A DNA stretch of 64,000 nt from Starkeya sp. ORNL1. Lineage in GTDB: Bacteria > Pseudomonadota > Alphaproteobacteria > Rhizobiales > Xanthobacteraceae. The translations under genes were made by a program, and so were the position numbers. Shown here piece by piece: positions 16,369 through 24,340 of the stretch (its first letter is position 1; each line of letters opens with the position of its first letter). The notes under the pieces are model-generated. The model had not been told where the DNA came from, did no database searches, and saw only the letters and a list, made by a program, of their open reading frames with translations. The stretch spans positions 5,775,001 to 5,839,000 of the forward strand of contig NZ_CP048834.1 in assembly GCF_012971745.1 (NCBI RefSeq), read 5' to 3'.

Positions 16369-17682
16369 TTACGCACCTTGCTGGGCGGCCACCTGTTTCT
16401 TCAGCGCCTTCATCTCCTCGAAGCGCTTGGTAACGTCGCGGATCACCGCCACCATGCCTTGCACCGGACCATCGCCGCCTTCCTTCAGCAGCGCGATGGT
16501 GAATTCCAGCGAGATGCGGCGGCCGTCCTTGGTCAGCCCGGGCACGGCGAGCAGGTCGCCGGCGCCATAGCGGCTGCGCCCACTTGCCACCGTCTCGTCA
16601 TAGCCCTCCCAGTGCCGGGCGCGGAACGGCTCGGGGATGATGATGTCGAGCGACTGCCCGAGGGCTTCCGCCTCGGAAAAGCCGAAGACCCGTTCGGCGC
16701 CGGAGTTCCACAGCACGATCCGTCCGTCGCGGCTGCTGGCGATCACCGCCTCGGCGGCGCTGTCGAGAATGCCGTCGCCGATCTGCTCGCGCGAGAAGCC
16801 GTCACCGGCGTGCGCGAGGTGTGAACCGTCCACGGCCGCTTGAGGAGAGGGGTTGGTGCTTTGCGCCATGCCGGCATCCTCTTCGAACAAATCTTCCACC
16901 GGACCGAAGAACTCGTAATGCAGCCGCTCCTCGCCGACACCCGCCTTGGCGAGGCCCGGCACGAAGGCACGCAGGAAGCCGAGCGGACCACAGACAAAAT
17001 AGTCCGCTTTTGCGATCGGCGTATGGGCAATCAGCCTATCCATGTCCACCCGCCCGGCAGCATCGAAGTCGCGGCCGGCGACATCCTCCGCCCGGGGGCG
17101 ACTGTAGAAGATGATGACCTCCACCTTGCCCTTCGCCGCGGCGGCAAGCTCGCGAACATGGGCGCGGAAGGCGTGGGTGCCGCCATCATGCGTGCAGTGG
17201 ATGAACTGCACCGGTACATCGATGCCTTTGGCGACGATGGCTTCCAGCATGGCGACCATCGGCGTGAGACCGACGCCGCCACTGAGCATCACGATCGGGC
17301 GGCTCGCCGGCTCCGGCAGCACGAAGGCGCCGGAGGCCGGCGCGATGTCGAATTCAGTGCCGACCGTTGCCACATCGTGCAGCCATCGCGAGACCAGCCC
17401 TTCCGGCTCGCGCTTCACCGAGATGCGATAGGTGGCGCCGTTCGGCGCGGCGGAGATTGTGTAATTGTGCTTGACCATGCCGACGCCGGGAATTTCCGGA
17501 AACATGGTCAGATGCTGGCCGGGCTTGTGCTGAGCCAGAGCATTGCCATCGATCGGCCTCAGCACGAACGAGGTGATGATCTCGCTCTCCCGGTGCCGGC
17601 TCTCGATCGCGAAGCGGCGTACGCCGCCCTGTGCCTCTGCCCGGGGTGAGGATGTGCCTGCGTCGTCACGCATATCAGCCAT
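16369..17682 (-). CDS. Flavohaemoglobin-type reductase module fused to a PAS domain
   Basis: A 437-residue fusion. Residues ~20-285 are a ferredoxin reductase-type FAD/NAD module like the C-terminal half of Hmp: FAD region VKHNYTISAAP, NAD region VMLSGGVGLTPMVAMLEAI, YFVCGPLGF and the terminal HYEFFGP. There is no globin domain at the N terminus. After a ~20-residue linker, residues ~310-420 form a PAS domain (ILDSAAEAVIASSRDGRIVL; VFGFSEAEALGQSLDIIIPE; VQGMVAVIRDVTKRFEEM). The gene is divergent from nsrR with a perfect palindrome between them, so NO control is likely. Possible roles: redox-sensing reductase, or reductase for a separate globin. No output domain is present. Confidence 0.88.
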   Translation of the reverse strand: MADMRDDAGTSSPRAEAQGGVRRFAIESRHRESEIITSFVLRPIDGNALAQHKPGQHLTMFPEIPGVGMVKHNYTISAAPNGATYRISVKREPEGLVSRWLHDVATVGTEFDIAPASGAFVLPEPASRPIVMLSGGVGLTPMVAMLEAIVAKGIDVPVQFIHCTHDGGTHAFRAHVRELAAAAKGKVEVIIFYSRPRAEDVAGRDFDAAGRVDMDRLIAHTPIAKADYFVCGPLGFLRAFVPGLAKAGVGEERLHYEFFGPVEDLFEEDAGMAQSTNPSPQAAVDGSHLAHAGDGFSREQIGDGILDSAAEAVIASSRDGRIVLWNSGAERVFGFSEAEALGQSLDIIIPEPFRARHWEGYDETVASGRSRYGAGDLLAVPGLTKDGRRISLEFTIALLKEGGDGPVQGMVAVIRDVTKRFEEMKALKKQVAAQQGA

Positions 17683-17713
17683 CAGCCATGCTCCCTTGGC
17701 CTGCGCTGGAAAT

Positions 17714-17732
17714 CATGTATAGCGTATACATG
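17714..17732. promoter_or_regulatory. Probable NsrR operator
   Basis: Perfect inverted repeat CATGTATA-GCG-TATACATG in the 75-bp divergent gap between the reductase-PAS gene and nsrR. It resembles the AT-rich dyads bound by NsrR/Rrf2 regulators and is placed to repress both genes. Confidence 0.75.
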
Positions 17733-17757
17733 TATTTTAACCGCTGAGAAGTCGATC

Positions 17758-18204
17758 ATGCGCCTGACGCGCTATTCCGACTATGCGATGCGCGTGCTGC
17801 TCTATCTGGCGGCCCGGCCGGACCGGCTGTGCTCGATCTCCGAGATCGCGCGTGCCTATGGCATCTCGCAGAACCATTTGATGAAAGTGGTGCACGATCT
17901 CGGCAAGGCCGGCTTTGTCGCCAGCGCGCGCGGCCGCACCGGCGGCATCCGGCTGGCCAAGCCGTCCGCCGACATCCGCGTCGGCACCGTGCTGCGCCAC
18001 ACCGAGGACGGCTTCGACCTCGTCGATTGTCCGAATTGTATCCTCTCGAACGGTTGCGGCCTGTCCTCCGCTTTGGATGAGGCCCTGGCAGCGTTCATGG
18101 CGGTGCTCGACCGCTATTCGCTCGCCGACCTCATGGGCCGCCGCAAGGAAATGCTGCGGCTGTTCCTGCACATCGACGACCCCAGCACCTATTCCCAACC
18201 CTAG
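17758..18204 (+). CDS. nsrR: Rrf2-family nitric-oxide-sensing repressor, NsrR-like
   Basis: A 148-residue Rrf2 regulator. The winged helix-turn-helix occupies residues 1-80 (MRLTRYSDYAMRVLLYLAAR; GISQNHLMKVVHDLGKAGFV). Three cysteines in CPNCILSNGCGLSSAL match the Fe-S ligands of NsrR. NsrR loses repression when NO attacks its cluster. The start ATG 17758 has GAGAAG upstream. Its divergent neighbour is a flavohaemoglobin-type reductase, the classical NsrR target class, which supports NsrR over IscR or RirA. Confidence 0.9.
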   Translation: MRLTRYSDYAMRVLLYLAARPDRLCSISEIARAYGISQNHLMKVVHDLGKAGFVASARGRTGGIRLAKPSADIRVGTVLRHTEDGFDLVDCPNCILSNGCGLSSALDEALAAFMAVLDRYSLADLMGRRKEMLRLFLHIDDPSTYSQP

Positions 18205-18254
18205 CACCCATTCCCAACCCTAGTGTCCCAACAAGAAATTTAGGGAGGACCGCC

Positions 18255-18971
18255 TTGCCCTTCACGGCCCGGTTCAAGCCGTTCGAACCCATTCTGGCCG
18301 GCGCCACGCTGCGCGACCGGCTGTTCGCCTGTGCCGGCGCGCTCATCGGCATTGCGCTCACCGGCTTCCTGTGCGGCCTTGCTGCCGGCAAGGCGCCGCA
18401 CCTGCTCCTCTTGGTGCCGCCCATGGGCGCCTCGGCGGTGCTGGTGTTCGCCGTGCCGTCCAGCCCGATGGCGCAGCCCTGGCCGGTCATCGGTGGCAAC
18501 ACCATCTCGGCGCTGGCCGGCATCGCGGTCAGCCACATCATCTCGGAGCCGGCGCTGGCAGCGGGCGTTGCGGTCGGCCTTGCCATCGGCGCGATGTCGG
18601 TGCTGCGCTGCCTGCATCCGCCGGGCGGCGCCGCGGCATTGGTCGCGCTGTTCGCCGGCAGTTCGGCGGGCTATCTGTTCCCGCTGATGCCGGTCGCGCT
18701 CAATGCCACGGTGCTGGTGGCGTGCGGCCTCGCCTATCACCGATTCTCGCGTCATTCGTATCCGCATGTGGCGAAGCCGGCGGAGCCGAAGCAGCCCGAG
18801 CCGTCAACTGCTCCCGTGGTGCCGAGTTTCCAGCGCGAGGATGTCGCGGCGACGCTCGAAGAGATGGGCGAAGCCTTTGACATCAGCGTCGAGGATCTGG
18901 AGCGGCTGCTGAGCGAGATCGAGAAGCGGGCGCTGGCGCGCACCCGGCGCGATTTCTCCTACATCGACTGA
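18255..18971 (+). CDS. HPP-family integral membrane protein, candidate nitrite transporter
   Basis: A 238-residue protein with four membrane segments in residues ~20-165 and the family signature CLHPPGGAAALVAL; PPMGASAVLVFA is also typical. The C-terminal ~70 residues are soluble and charged (EEMGEAFDISVEDLERLLSE). Start chosen at TTG 18255, with GGGAGG 7 nt upstream. HPP proteins of chloroplasts and cyanobacteria transport nitrite (NITR2 family). Lying 50 bp behind nsrR and near the nitrate operon, a nitrite role is reasonable but inferred. Confidence 0.85.
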   Translation: MPFTARFKPFEPILAGATLRDRLFACAGALIGIALTGFLCGLAAGKAPHLLLLVPPMGASAVLVFAVPSSPMAQPWPVIGGNTISALAGIAVSHIISEPALAAGVAVGLAIGAMSVLRCLHPPGGAAALVALFAGSSAGYLFPLMPVALNATVLVACGLAYHRFSRHSYPHVAKPAEPKQPEPSTAPVVPSFQREDVAATLEEMGEAFDISVEDLERLLSEIEKRALARTRRDFSYID

Positions 18972-19101
18972 CCGATCCGGCGCTGCCCGGACCAATTGGC
19001 ACCGTCGCTTTCCGGGAAAGCGGCGCTTTCCCCTGGCTCCCGGCATTGCGAGGCTGCGCGTGCATTTTGCCGCAACCGCCCAATGCCTGGAGTGCATGCA
19101 G

Positions 19102-20043
19102 ATGACAGAGGCGAAACCCGACTATTCGAAAGGCGCCGCCTATATCAACGGCGAGTTCGTCCCGATAGCCGAGGCCAAGATTCCGGTCGGCGACTGGGGC
19201 TTCACGCATTCGGACGTCACCTATGATGTGGTCCATGTGACCGATGGCGGCTTCTTCCGCCTCGAAGACCATCTCGATCGCTTCCACCGCTCGCTCGAAG
19301 GCTACCGTCTGAAGCCGCCGGTGAAGCGCGATGAGATGCGCGAGATCCTTGGCCGCTGCGTCGCGCTGAGCGGGCTGCGCGACGCCTTCGTCGCCATGGT
19401 CTCGACCCGCGGCATCCCGCGTATCTATGGCTCGCGCGATCCGGAGGATTGCGACAACACCTTCATCGGCTATGCGGTACCGTGGGTGGACGTGATCAAG
19501 CCGGACGTGCAGGCGCGCGGCGCGCATCTGCTGGTCGCCTCGGTGCCGCGCATCTCGCAGAACTCGCTCGACCCGACGCTGAAGAACTATATGTGGCGCG
19601 ACTTCACCCGTGGCATGTACGAGGCGCGGGACAAGGGTTTCGACACCGCAATACTGCTCGATTCCGAGGGCTACCTGACCGAGGGTGCCGGCTTCAACGT
19701 CTTCATCGTGAAGGGCAATGCCGTGCTGACGCCGGATCGTGGCTCGCTGCGCGGCATCACCCGGCTTTCGGTTCTGGACCTCTGCCCGGAACTCGGCCTT
19801 GATGGCCGCGTCGCCCCCATCACTTTCGAGGAACTGATGGACGCCGACGAGGTGTTCACCGCCACCACCGCCGGCGGCGTGATGCCGTGCTCCCGGGTCA
19901 ATGAGCGCATCTATGGCAATGACCGGCCGGGCCCGATCAGCCAAAAGCTGAAGGACCTTTACTGGCAGAAGCACAAGGAAGGCTGGCACATGACGCCGGT
20001 CAATTATGCCGACGCGGAAAACCCGTTCTCCGTCGCTGCCTGA
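19102..20043 (+). CDS. Fold-type IV PLP aminotransferase, (R)-amine transaminase-like
   Basis: A 313-residue class IV aminotransferase. From memory it resembles the (R)-selective amine transaminases: KGAAYINGEFVPIAEAKIP, GDWGFTHSDVTYDVVHV, GFFRLEDHLDRF, the Lys-bearing DPTLKNYMWRDFTRGM and the cofactor-phosphate segment TTAGGVMPCSRV. These are closer to that group than to IlvE or D-alanine transaminase. Start chosen at ATG 19102 because GGAG stands 9 nt before it; ATG 19096 is an alternative. It precedes a polyamine-type ABC importer, so it probably deaminates an imported amine or amino acid. Exact substrate cannot be read from sequence. Confidence 0.85.
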   Translation: MTEAKPDYSKGAAYINGEFVPIAEAKIPVGDWGFTHSDVTYDVVHVTDGGFFRLEDHLDRFHRSLEGYRLKPPVKRDEMREILGRCVALSGLRDAFVAMVSTRGIPRIYGSRDPEDCDNTFIGYAVPWVDVIKPDVQARGAHLLVASVPRISQNSLDPTLKNYMWRDFTRGMYEARDKGFDTAILLDSEGYLTEGAGFNVFIVKGNAVLTPDRGSLRGITRLSVLDLCPELGLDGRVAPITFEELMDADEVFTATTAGGVMPCSRVNERIYGNDRPGPISQKLKDLYWQKHKEGWHMTPVNYADAENPFSVAA

Positions 20044-20162
20044 TTCCAAATGGCTGGATCCCCGCGCCGATGCAGTGCGGGGACCGGCACTTCCAGAGGG
20101 AAACGACAAGACGGGCGGTTCCTGGCGATCTCCGTATCACAACAAGACGAGGGGAAGTGGAC

Positions 20163-21344
20163 ATGAAACCGCACGAGCCGAACCGCAGCGCCCGTGGCCT
20201 CGACCGCCGGCAACTGCTGAAGACCATCGCTGCCGGCACCACGGCGGCCATTGCCGCGCCCTATATCCGCCCGGCCTCCGCGGCGCCGACCACGCTGCGC
20301 GCGCTGATGTGGGAGGGCTATGTGCTACCCGACGTGATCGCGGCGTTCGAGGAGAAGAACAAGCTCAAATTCGCCCCGACCTTCTTCGACGGCAATTCCG
20401 AGGCCTATAACAAGCTGCGCGTCGGCGGCACCAAGGATTTCGATCTGGTGCAAGCCGACGGCTTCTGGCCGAGCCTCTACTTCCGCGAAAAGCTGATCCG
20501 CACCGTCGACTACGGCAAGATGCCGAGCACCAAGAACCTGTTCCCGGTGTTCCAGCCGGAGAAATACAAGCTGCTCACCGACGAGAAGACCGGCGTGCAT
20601 TTCGGCGTGCCGTTCTGCTGGGGCAGCTACGGCATCACCTACAACAAGAATGAGATGCCGCCGGAAAAGGCCGCCAGCATCGAATGCATGTTCGATCCCG
20701 CCTTTTCCGGGCGGCTTTCGACCAGCGCGCGCTTCGAGGAGAATATCGCGCTCGCCGGCATCCTCGTCGCCACCAAGATGGGCACCATCAACAAGCCGCG
20801 CCCGGACGGCAAATCCTTCAACCCCTATCACCTGACCGACGAGGAACTCGCCGGCGTCGAGAAGCTGCTGATCGAGCAGAAGAAGCTGCTGCTCACCCGC
20901 TACCAGGACAATGCCACGCTGGCACAGTTGCTGGAGAGCGGCACGATCGTGGCGGCGCCGGAATTTGCGCAGGTCTATCGCCAGTTGCTGAACAAGAAGG
21001 CCAAGGGCGAGATCACCACCGACTTCGCCCACACGCTGATCCCGAAGGAAGGCGGGCTCGGCTGGGTCGATACCTGGCTCGTGTCCTATGGCGTGCCGGA
21101 CGGGCCGACGCTCGATGTCTGCCAGGCCTTCATCGACACCATGACCAGCCAGGAGACGATGAAGAAGATCGCCATGGCCAGCGGCTGCTCGACCACCATC
21201 GACATCCGCTCGCTCTCGACCCCGGAAGAGCAGACGCTCTATCTGATGGACCGCACCAACGAGCTCTCGGACATGTACATGTTCGATCAGCCCTCCTCGC
21301 CGGAGAAGTGGGAACGGGTTTGGTCGCGCATGCAGGCGGCGTGA
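20163..21344 (+). CDS. Periplasmic substrate-binding protein of a spermidine/putrescine-type ABC importer
   Basis: A 393-residue PotD/PotF-like binding protein with a twin-arginine signal (LDRRQLLKTIAAGTTAAIAA, mature from about ASAAPTTLRAL). TTLRALMWEGYVLPDVIAAF and the later FGVPFCWGSYGITYNKNEM are typical of the family. Start ATG 20163 follows AGGGGAAG; the frame extends upstream but has no better site. First transport gene of a binding protein-ATPase-permease-permease set, following the transaminase by 119 bp. Likely ligand: a polyamine or other amine. Confidence 0.9.
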   Translation: MKPHEPNRSARGLDRRQLLKTIAAGTTAAIAAPYIRPASAAPTTLRALMWEGYVLPDVIAAFEEKNKLKFAPTFFDGNSEAYNKLRVGGTKDFDLVQADGFWPSLYFREKLIRTVDYGKMPSTKNLFPVFQPEKYKLLTDEKTGVHFGVPFCWGSYGITYNKNEMPPEKAASIECMFDPAFSGRLSTSARFEENIALAGILVATKMGTINKPRPDGKSFNPYHLTDEELAGVEKLLIEQKKLLLTRYQDNATLAQLLESGTIVAAPEFAQVYRQLLNKKAKGEITTDFAHTLIPKEGGLGWVDTWLVSYGVPDGPTLDVCQAFIDTMTSQETMKKIAMASGCSTTIDIRSLSTPEEQTLYLMDRTNELSDMYMFDQPSSPEKWERVWSRMQAA

Positions 21345-21364
21345 GCGACTGATCCCGATCCTTC

Positions 21365-21457
21365 GCCCTCATCCCCGGGCTTGACCCGGGGATCCAGCCT
21401 TGCCGCGGGTGCCCGGTCGAAAGTCTGGGTAGCCGGGTCAAGCCCGGCTATGAGGGC
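21365..21457. repeat. Long inverted repeat between binding protein and ATPase genes
   Basis: GCCCTCAT..CCGGGCTTGACCCGG on the left faces CCGGGTCAAGCCCGG..ATGAGGGC on the right, giving arms of 8 and about 15 bp. It is one of the dispersed GGCTTGACCCGG-type palindromic repeats common in Hyphomicrobiales, and a relative stands at 63857-63937. It could attenuate or stabilise the operon message after the binding-protein gene. Confidence 0.8.
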
Positions 21458-21512
21458 GCAGGGGGATGGCCACTGTGCGATCCTGCCACCGAACTTCCCG
21501 GGAGCCTGCTAC

Positions 21513-22586
21513 GTGTATATTTCCCTCGACGGGGTCTCTCGTCAGTACGCCAGCATCTGGGCGGTCGACCGCGTCTCGATGGCCATCGAGAAGAACGAGT
21601 TCGTCTCGCTGCTCGGCCCGAGTGGCTCCGGCAAGACTACGTTGCTGCGCATCATCGCCGGGCTGGAAAAGCCGACCCAGGGCCGCGTGCTGATCGATGG
21701 CGAGGACGTCACCGATCTGCCGCCGCACAAGCGCGGCGTCGCCATGGTGTTCCAGGAGTTCCTGCTGTTCCCGCACCGCACCGTGCAGGAAAACCTCGCC
21801 TTTCCGCTGCGCATGATGAAGCTGCCGCAAGCGGAGATCGACGAGCGCATCGACTGGGTGGTCGGCATCCTGTCGCTGGGCGGGCTGGAGAAGCGCTACC
21901 CGAACCAGCTCTCCGGCGGCCAGCAGCAGCGCGTCGCGCTGGGGCGCGGCCTGGTCGGGCGGCCGAAGGCGCTGCTGCTCGATGAGCCGCTGGCCAATCT
22001 CGACCGCGAATTGCGCCAGGAGATGGAGGTGGAGATCCGCCGCCACCAGATCGCGCTCGGCATCCCCTTCATCTATGTCACGCACAATCAGGAAGAGGCG
22101 CTCTCGATGAGCGACCGCATCGCCGTCGTGCGCAACGGACGGATCGAGGATTTCGCGCCGCGCACCGAGATCTATGACCGGCCGAAGACCGCCTTCATCG
22201 CCCAGTTCGTCGGCCGCTCGAACCGCTTCGAGGGCACGATGGGCACTGGGGGCAAGCTCACCACGAAGTGTGGGGTGGCGATGGAGCTGCTGGCGGCCGC
22301 CATTCCCGCGGGCAAGCCGGTTTCGCTGTTCGTGAAGAACGAGAAGATGCGGCTCACGACGCCGGGCGAAGCGCCGCCCGAAGGGCCGAACCGCATCGAA
22401 TGCACGGTGAAGGATGTCATCCTGCGCGGCGCTTACGCCGATTACATCCTCGCCTGCGGCGGGCGCGAGCTGCATGCCAGCCGGGCTCGCTCCGAACGCA
22501 CCTTCTCGACCGGCGAGGCGGTGGTGGCGAGCTTCAATCCCGCCGACATCGATGCCTTCGACGAGGCCGAGGAGGAGCGGCCATGA
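21513..22586 (+). CDS. Spermidine/putrescine-type ABC transporter ATPase
   Basis: A 357-residue PotA-like ATPase. Walker A GPSGSGKTT, Q-loop VFQEFLLFPHRTV, signature LSGGQQQRVALGRGL, Walker B LLLDEPLANLD and H-loop VTHNQEEAL are intact. The C-terminal ~110 residues form a TOBE domain. Start chosen at GTG 21513 (YISLDGVSRQY follows), with GGGAGCC upstream; the longer frame would run through the inverted repeat. It overlaps the first permease gene by 4 nt (ATGA). Confidence 0.92.
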   Translation: MYISLDGVSRQYASIWAVDRVSMAIEKNEFVSLLGPSGSGKTTLLRIIAGLEKPTQGRVLIDGEDVTDLPPHKRGVAMVFQEFLLFPHRTVQENLAFPLRMMKLPQAEIDERIDWVVGILSLGGLEKRYPNQLSGGQQQRVALGRGLVGRPKALLLDEPLANLDRELRQEMEVEIRRHQIALGIPFIYVTHNQEEALSMSDRIAVVRNGRIEDFAPRTEIYDRPKTAFIAQFVGRSNRFEGTMGTGGKLTTKCGVAMELLAAAIPAGKPVSLFVKNEKMRLTTPGEAPPEGPNRIECTVKDVILRGAYADYILACGGRELHASRARSERTFSTGEAVVASFNPADIDAFDEAEEERP

Positions 22587-23443
22587 GGGGACGGCTCGCA
22601 GGCTCGATCCTGCTCGGCGTGCCGGCGCTGTTTCTCGCAGCGCTGTTCGTGCTGCCGCTGCTGTCGATGGTGGTGCTCAGCTTCTGGCGCACCGAGAACT
22701 ACCATATCATCCAGGACTGGAACCTCGGCAATTACTGGACGCTGGCGACCGGGGGCGCCTACGTCACCTTCCTCATCCGCTCGCTGGTGATGGCGCTTAT
22801 CGTCTCCGCCGTGTCGATCCTGATCGCCTGGCCGGTGAGCTACGCCATCATCCTCTATGGCGGGCGGTATCGGCTGCTGTTCACGCTCGCCTTTGCGGTG
22901 CCGTTCCTAACCGGTGAGGTACTGCGCGTCATCGCGCTGCAAGGTTTGCTAGGCCCGCTCGGGCTGATCAATGGCGTCTTGATGGCGATGGGCGCGGCGC
23001 CGCTGCGCTTCATCATGTACACCAACGTCGCCAGCGCCATCGGCCTCGTCTATCTCTATCTGCCGATCGTGGTGACGGTGATCTATCTGTCGCTGCTGAA
23101 CTTCGATCCGCGCCTGATCGACGCCGCCAAGATCTTCGGCGCCAGCCCGTTGCGCGCCTTCATCGAGGTGACCTGGCCGCTGAACCTGTTCGGCACGCTG
23201 ATCGGCTTTGCGCTGTGCTTCATCCCGTGCCTGTCGGCGACACTGGCGCCACGCTTCCTCGGCGGACCGAACGGCACGCTCTACGGCATGGCGATGGCGC
23301 AGCAGTTCGGCGAATCCGGCACCTGGGCGCTCGGCGCCGCCATGGGCGTGGTGCTGTTCATCGTGTCCGTCGCCGTCATCGTCGCCATCGGTACGCGGAT
23401 CGATCTGCGCCGCACCGGCTTCACCGGCCTCGGGAGGAGCTGA
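22583..23443 (+). CDS. Spermidine/putrescine-type ABC permease, PotB-like
   Basis: A 286-residue inner-membrane permease with about six membrane segments. The first is LLGVPALFLAALFVLPLLSM and the coupling helix is DAAKIFGASPLRAFIEVTWP. Start ATG 22583 has GGAGG just upstream and overlaps the ATPase stop. Its stop codon overlaps the next permease start by one base (TGATG). Confidence 0.92.
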   Translation: MRGRLAGSILLGVPALFLAALFVLPLLSMVVLSFWRTENYHIIQDWNLGNYWTLATGGAYVTFLIRSLVMALIVSAVSILIAWPVSYAIILYGGRYRLLFTLAFAVPFLTGEVLRVIALQGLLGPLGLINGVLMAMGAAPLRFIMYTNVASAIGLVYLYLPIVVTVIYLSLLNFDPRLIDAAKIFGASPLRAFIEVTWPLNLFGTLIGFALCFIPCLSATLAPRFLGGPNGTLYGMAMAQQFGESGTWALGAAMGVVLFIVSVAVIVAIGTRIDLRRTGFTGLGRS

Positions 23444-24273
23444 TGCGCCGCACGCTCATCCGCTTCATCGCCAAATACAGCCTGCTGCTGACGCTGGCGA
23501 TCTCGTATCTGTTCCTCTATCTGCCGATCGTCCATATCGGCCTTGCGGCGTTCTCGAAGAACTTCAACTTCCCCTATCCACCGCGCTGGACGCTCGACAC
23601 GTTCGGCCGGCTGTTCGCCAATTCGCTCTACCAGAACGCCTTCGGCAACAGCCTGGTGCTCGGCATCGGCGCGGCGACGCTGTCCACGCTGCTGGCTGCG
23701 GCTGCGACGCTGGGTCTGATCCGCAATCCCGGCCGGCGCACCCGGCTCTATCTCGCACTGTTCGTCGCCCCGTTGTTCGTCGCCGAGGTGCTGATCGGCA
23801 TCTCCTCGCTGATTTTCAACGGGCTGTTCCTGGAGATACAGGGCAACCTGGTCTCGGCGGTGCTGGCGAACGCGGTGCATTGCTTCAGCTATGCCCTGCT
23901 TATCATCGCCACCCAGCTCTACCGCTATGACTGGCGTCTGGACGATGCCGCCATGGTGTTCGGCGCCTCGCCCATGCGCACCTTCTTCGAGGTGACGTTA
24001 CCCTTGATCTGGCCGGGCCTGCTGGGAGCCTTCATCGTCACCTTCATCATGGCGTTCAACAATCTGGAGATCTCGTTCTATCTCCTCGGCGCCACGCCGA
24101 CTTTGCCGTCGGTCGCCTGGGGCGCGCTGCGCTACGGCGTGAAGCCGGAGCTCTACGCGCTCGCGACCGCGGTGAACCTCGTGGTGGTGCTCGGGCTCAT
24201 GGTGATGTTCGTGCTGATGCTGACCGGCAAGGTCACGTTCGGCCATCGGCCCGAGCGCGAGCGGGCGGTCTAG
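23443..24273 (+). CDS. Spermidine/putrescine-type ABC permease, PotC-like
   Basis: A 276-residue permease with about six membrane segments. The N terminus has YLFLYLPIVHIGLAAFS, usual for PotC, and the EAA loop is DDAAMVFGASPMRTFFEVTLP. GGGAGG stands directly before ATG 23443. Last gene of the transporter set; the MocR regulator begins 67 bp downstream behind its own promoter. Confidence 0.92.
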   Translation: MRRTLIRFIAKYSLLLTLAISYLFLYLPIVHIGLAAFSKNFNFPYPPRWTLDTFGRLFANSLYQNAFGNSLVLGIGAATLSTLLAAAATLGLIRNPGRRTRLYLALFVAPLFVAEVLIGISSLIFNGLFLEIQGNLVSAVLANAVHCFSYALLIIATQLYRYDWRLDDAAMVFGASPMRTFFEVTLPLIWPGLLGAFIVTFIMAFNNLEISFYLLGATPTLPSVAWGALRYGVKPELYALATAVNLVVVLGLMVMFVLMLTGKVTFGHRPERERAV

Positions 24274-24285
24274 TTCCCACTCGTA

Positions 24286-24300
24286 TGGCACGGCAATTGC
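24286..24300 (+). promoter_or_regulatory. Sigma-54 (-24/-12) promoter before the MocR gene
   Basis: TGGCACGGCAATTGC matches the TGGCACG-N4-TTGC consensus at every core position. Transcription would start near 24312, about 29 nt before the GTG start of the regulator, leaving room for its ribosome-binding site. Confidence 0.75.
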
Positions 24301-24340
24301 GTGCATCCTCAGGGGCGTTAGCCATCTGTGGAGTCATCAC

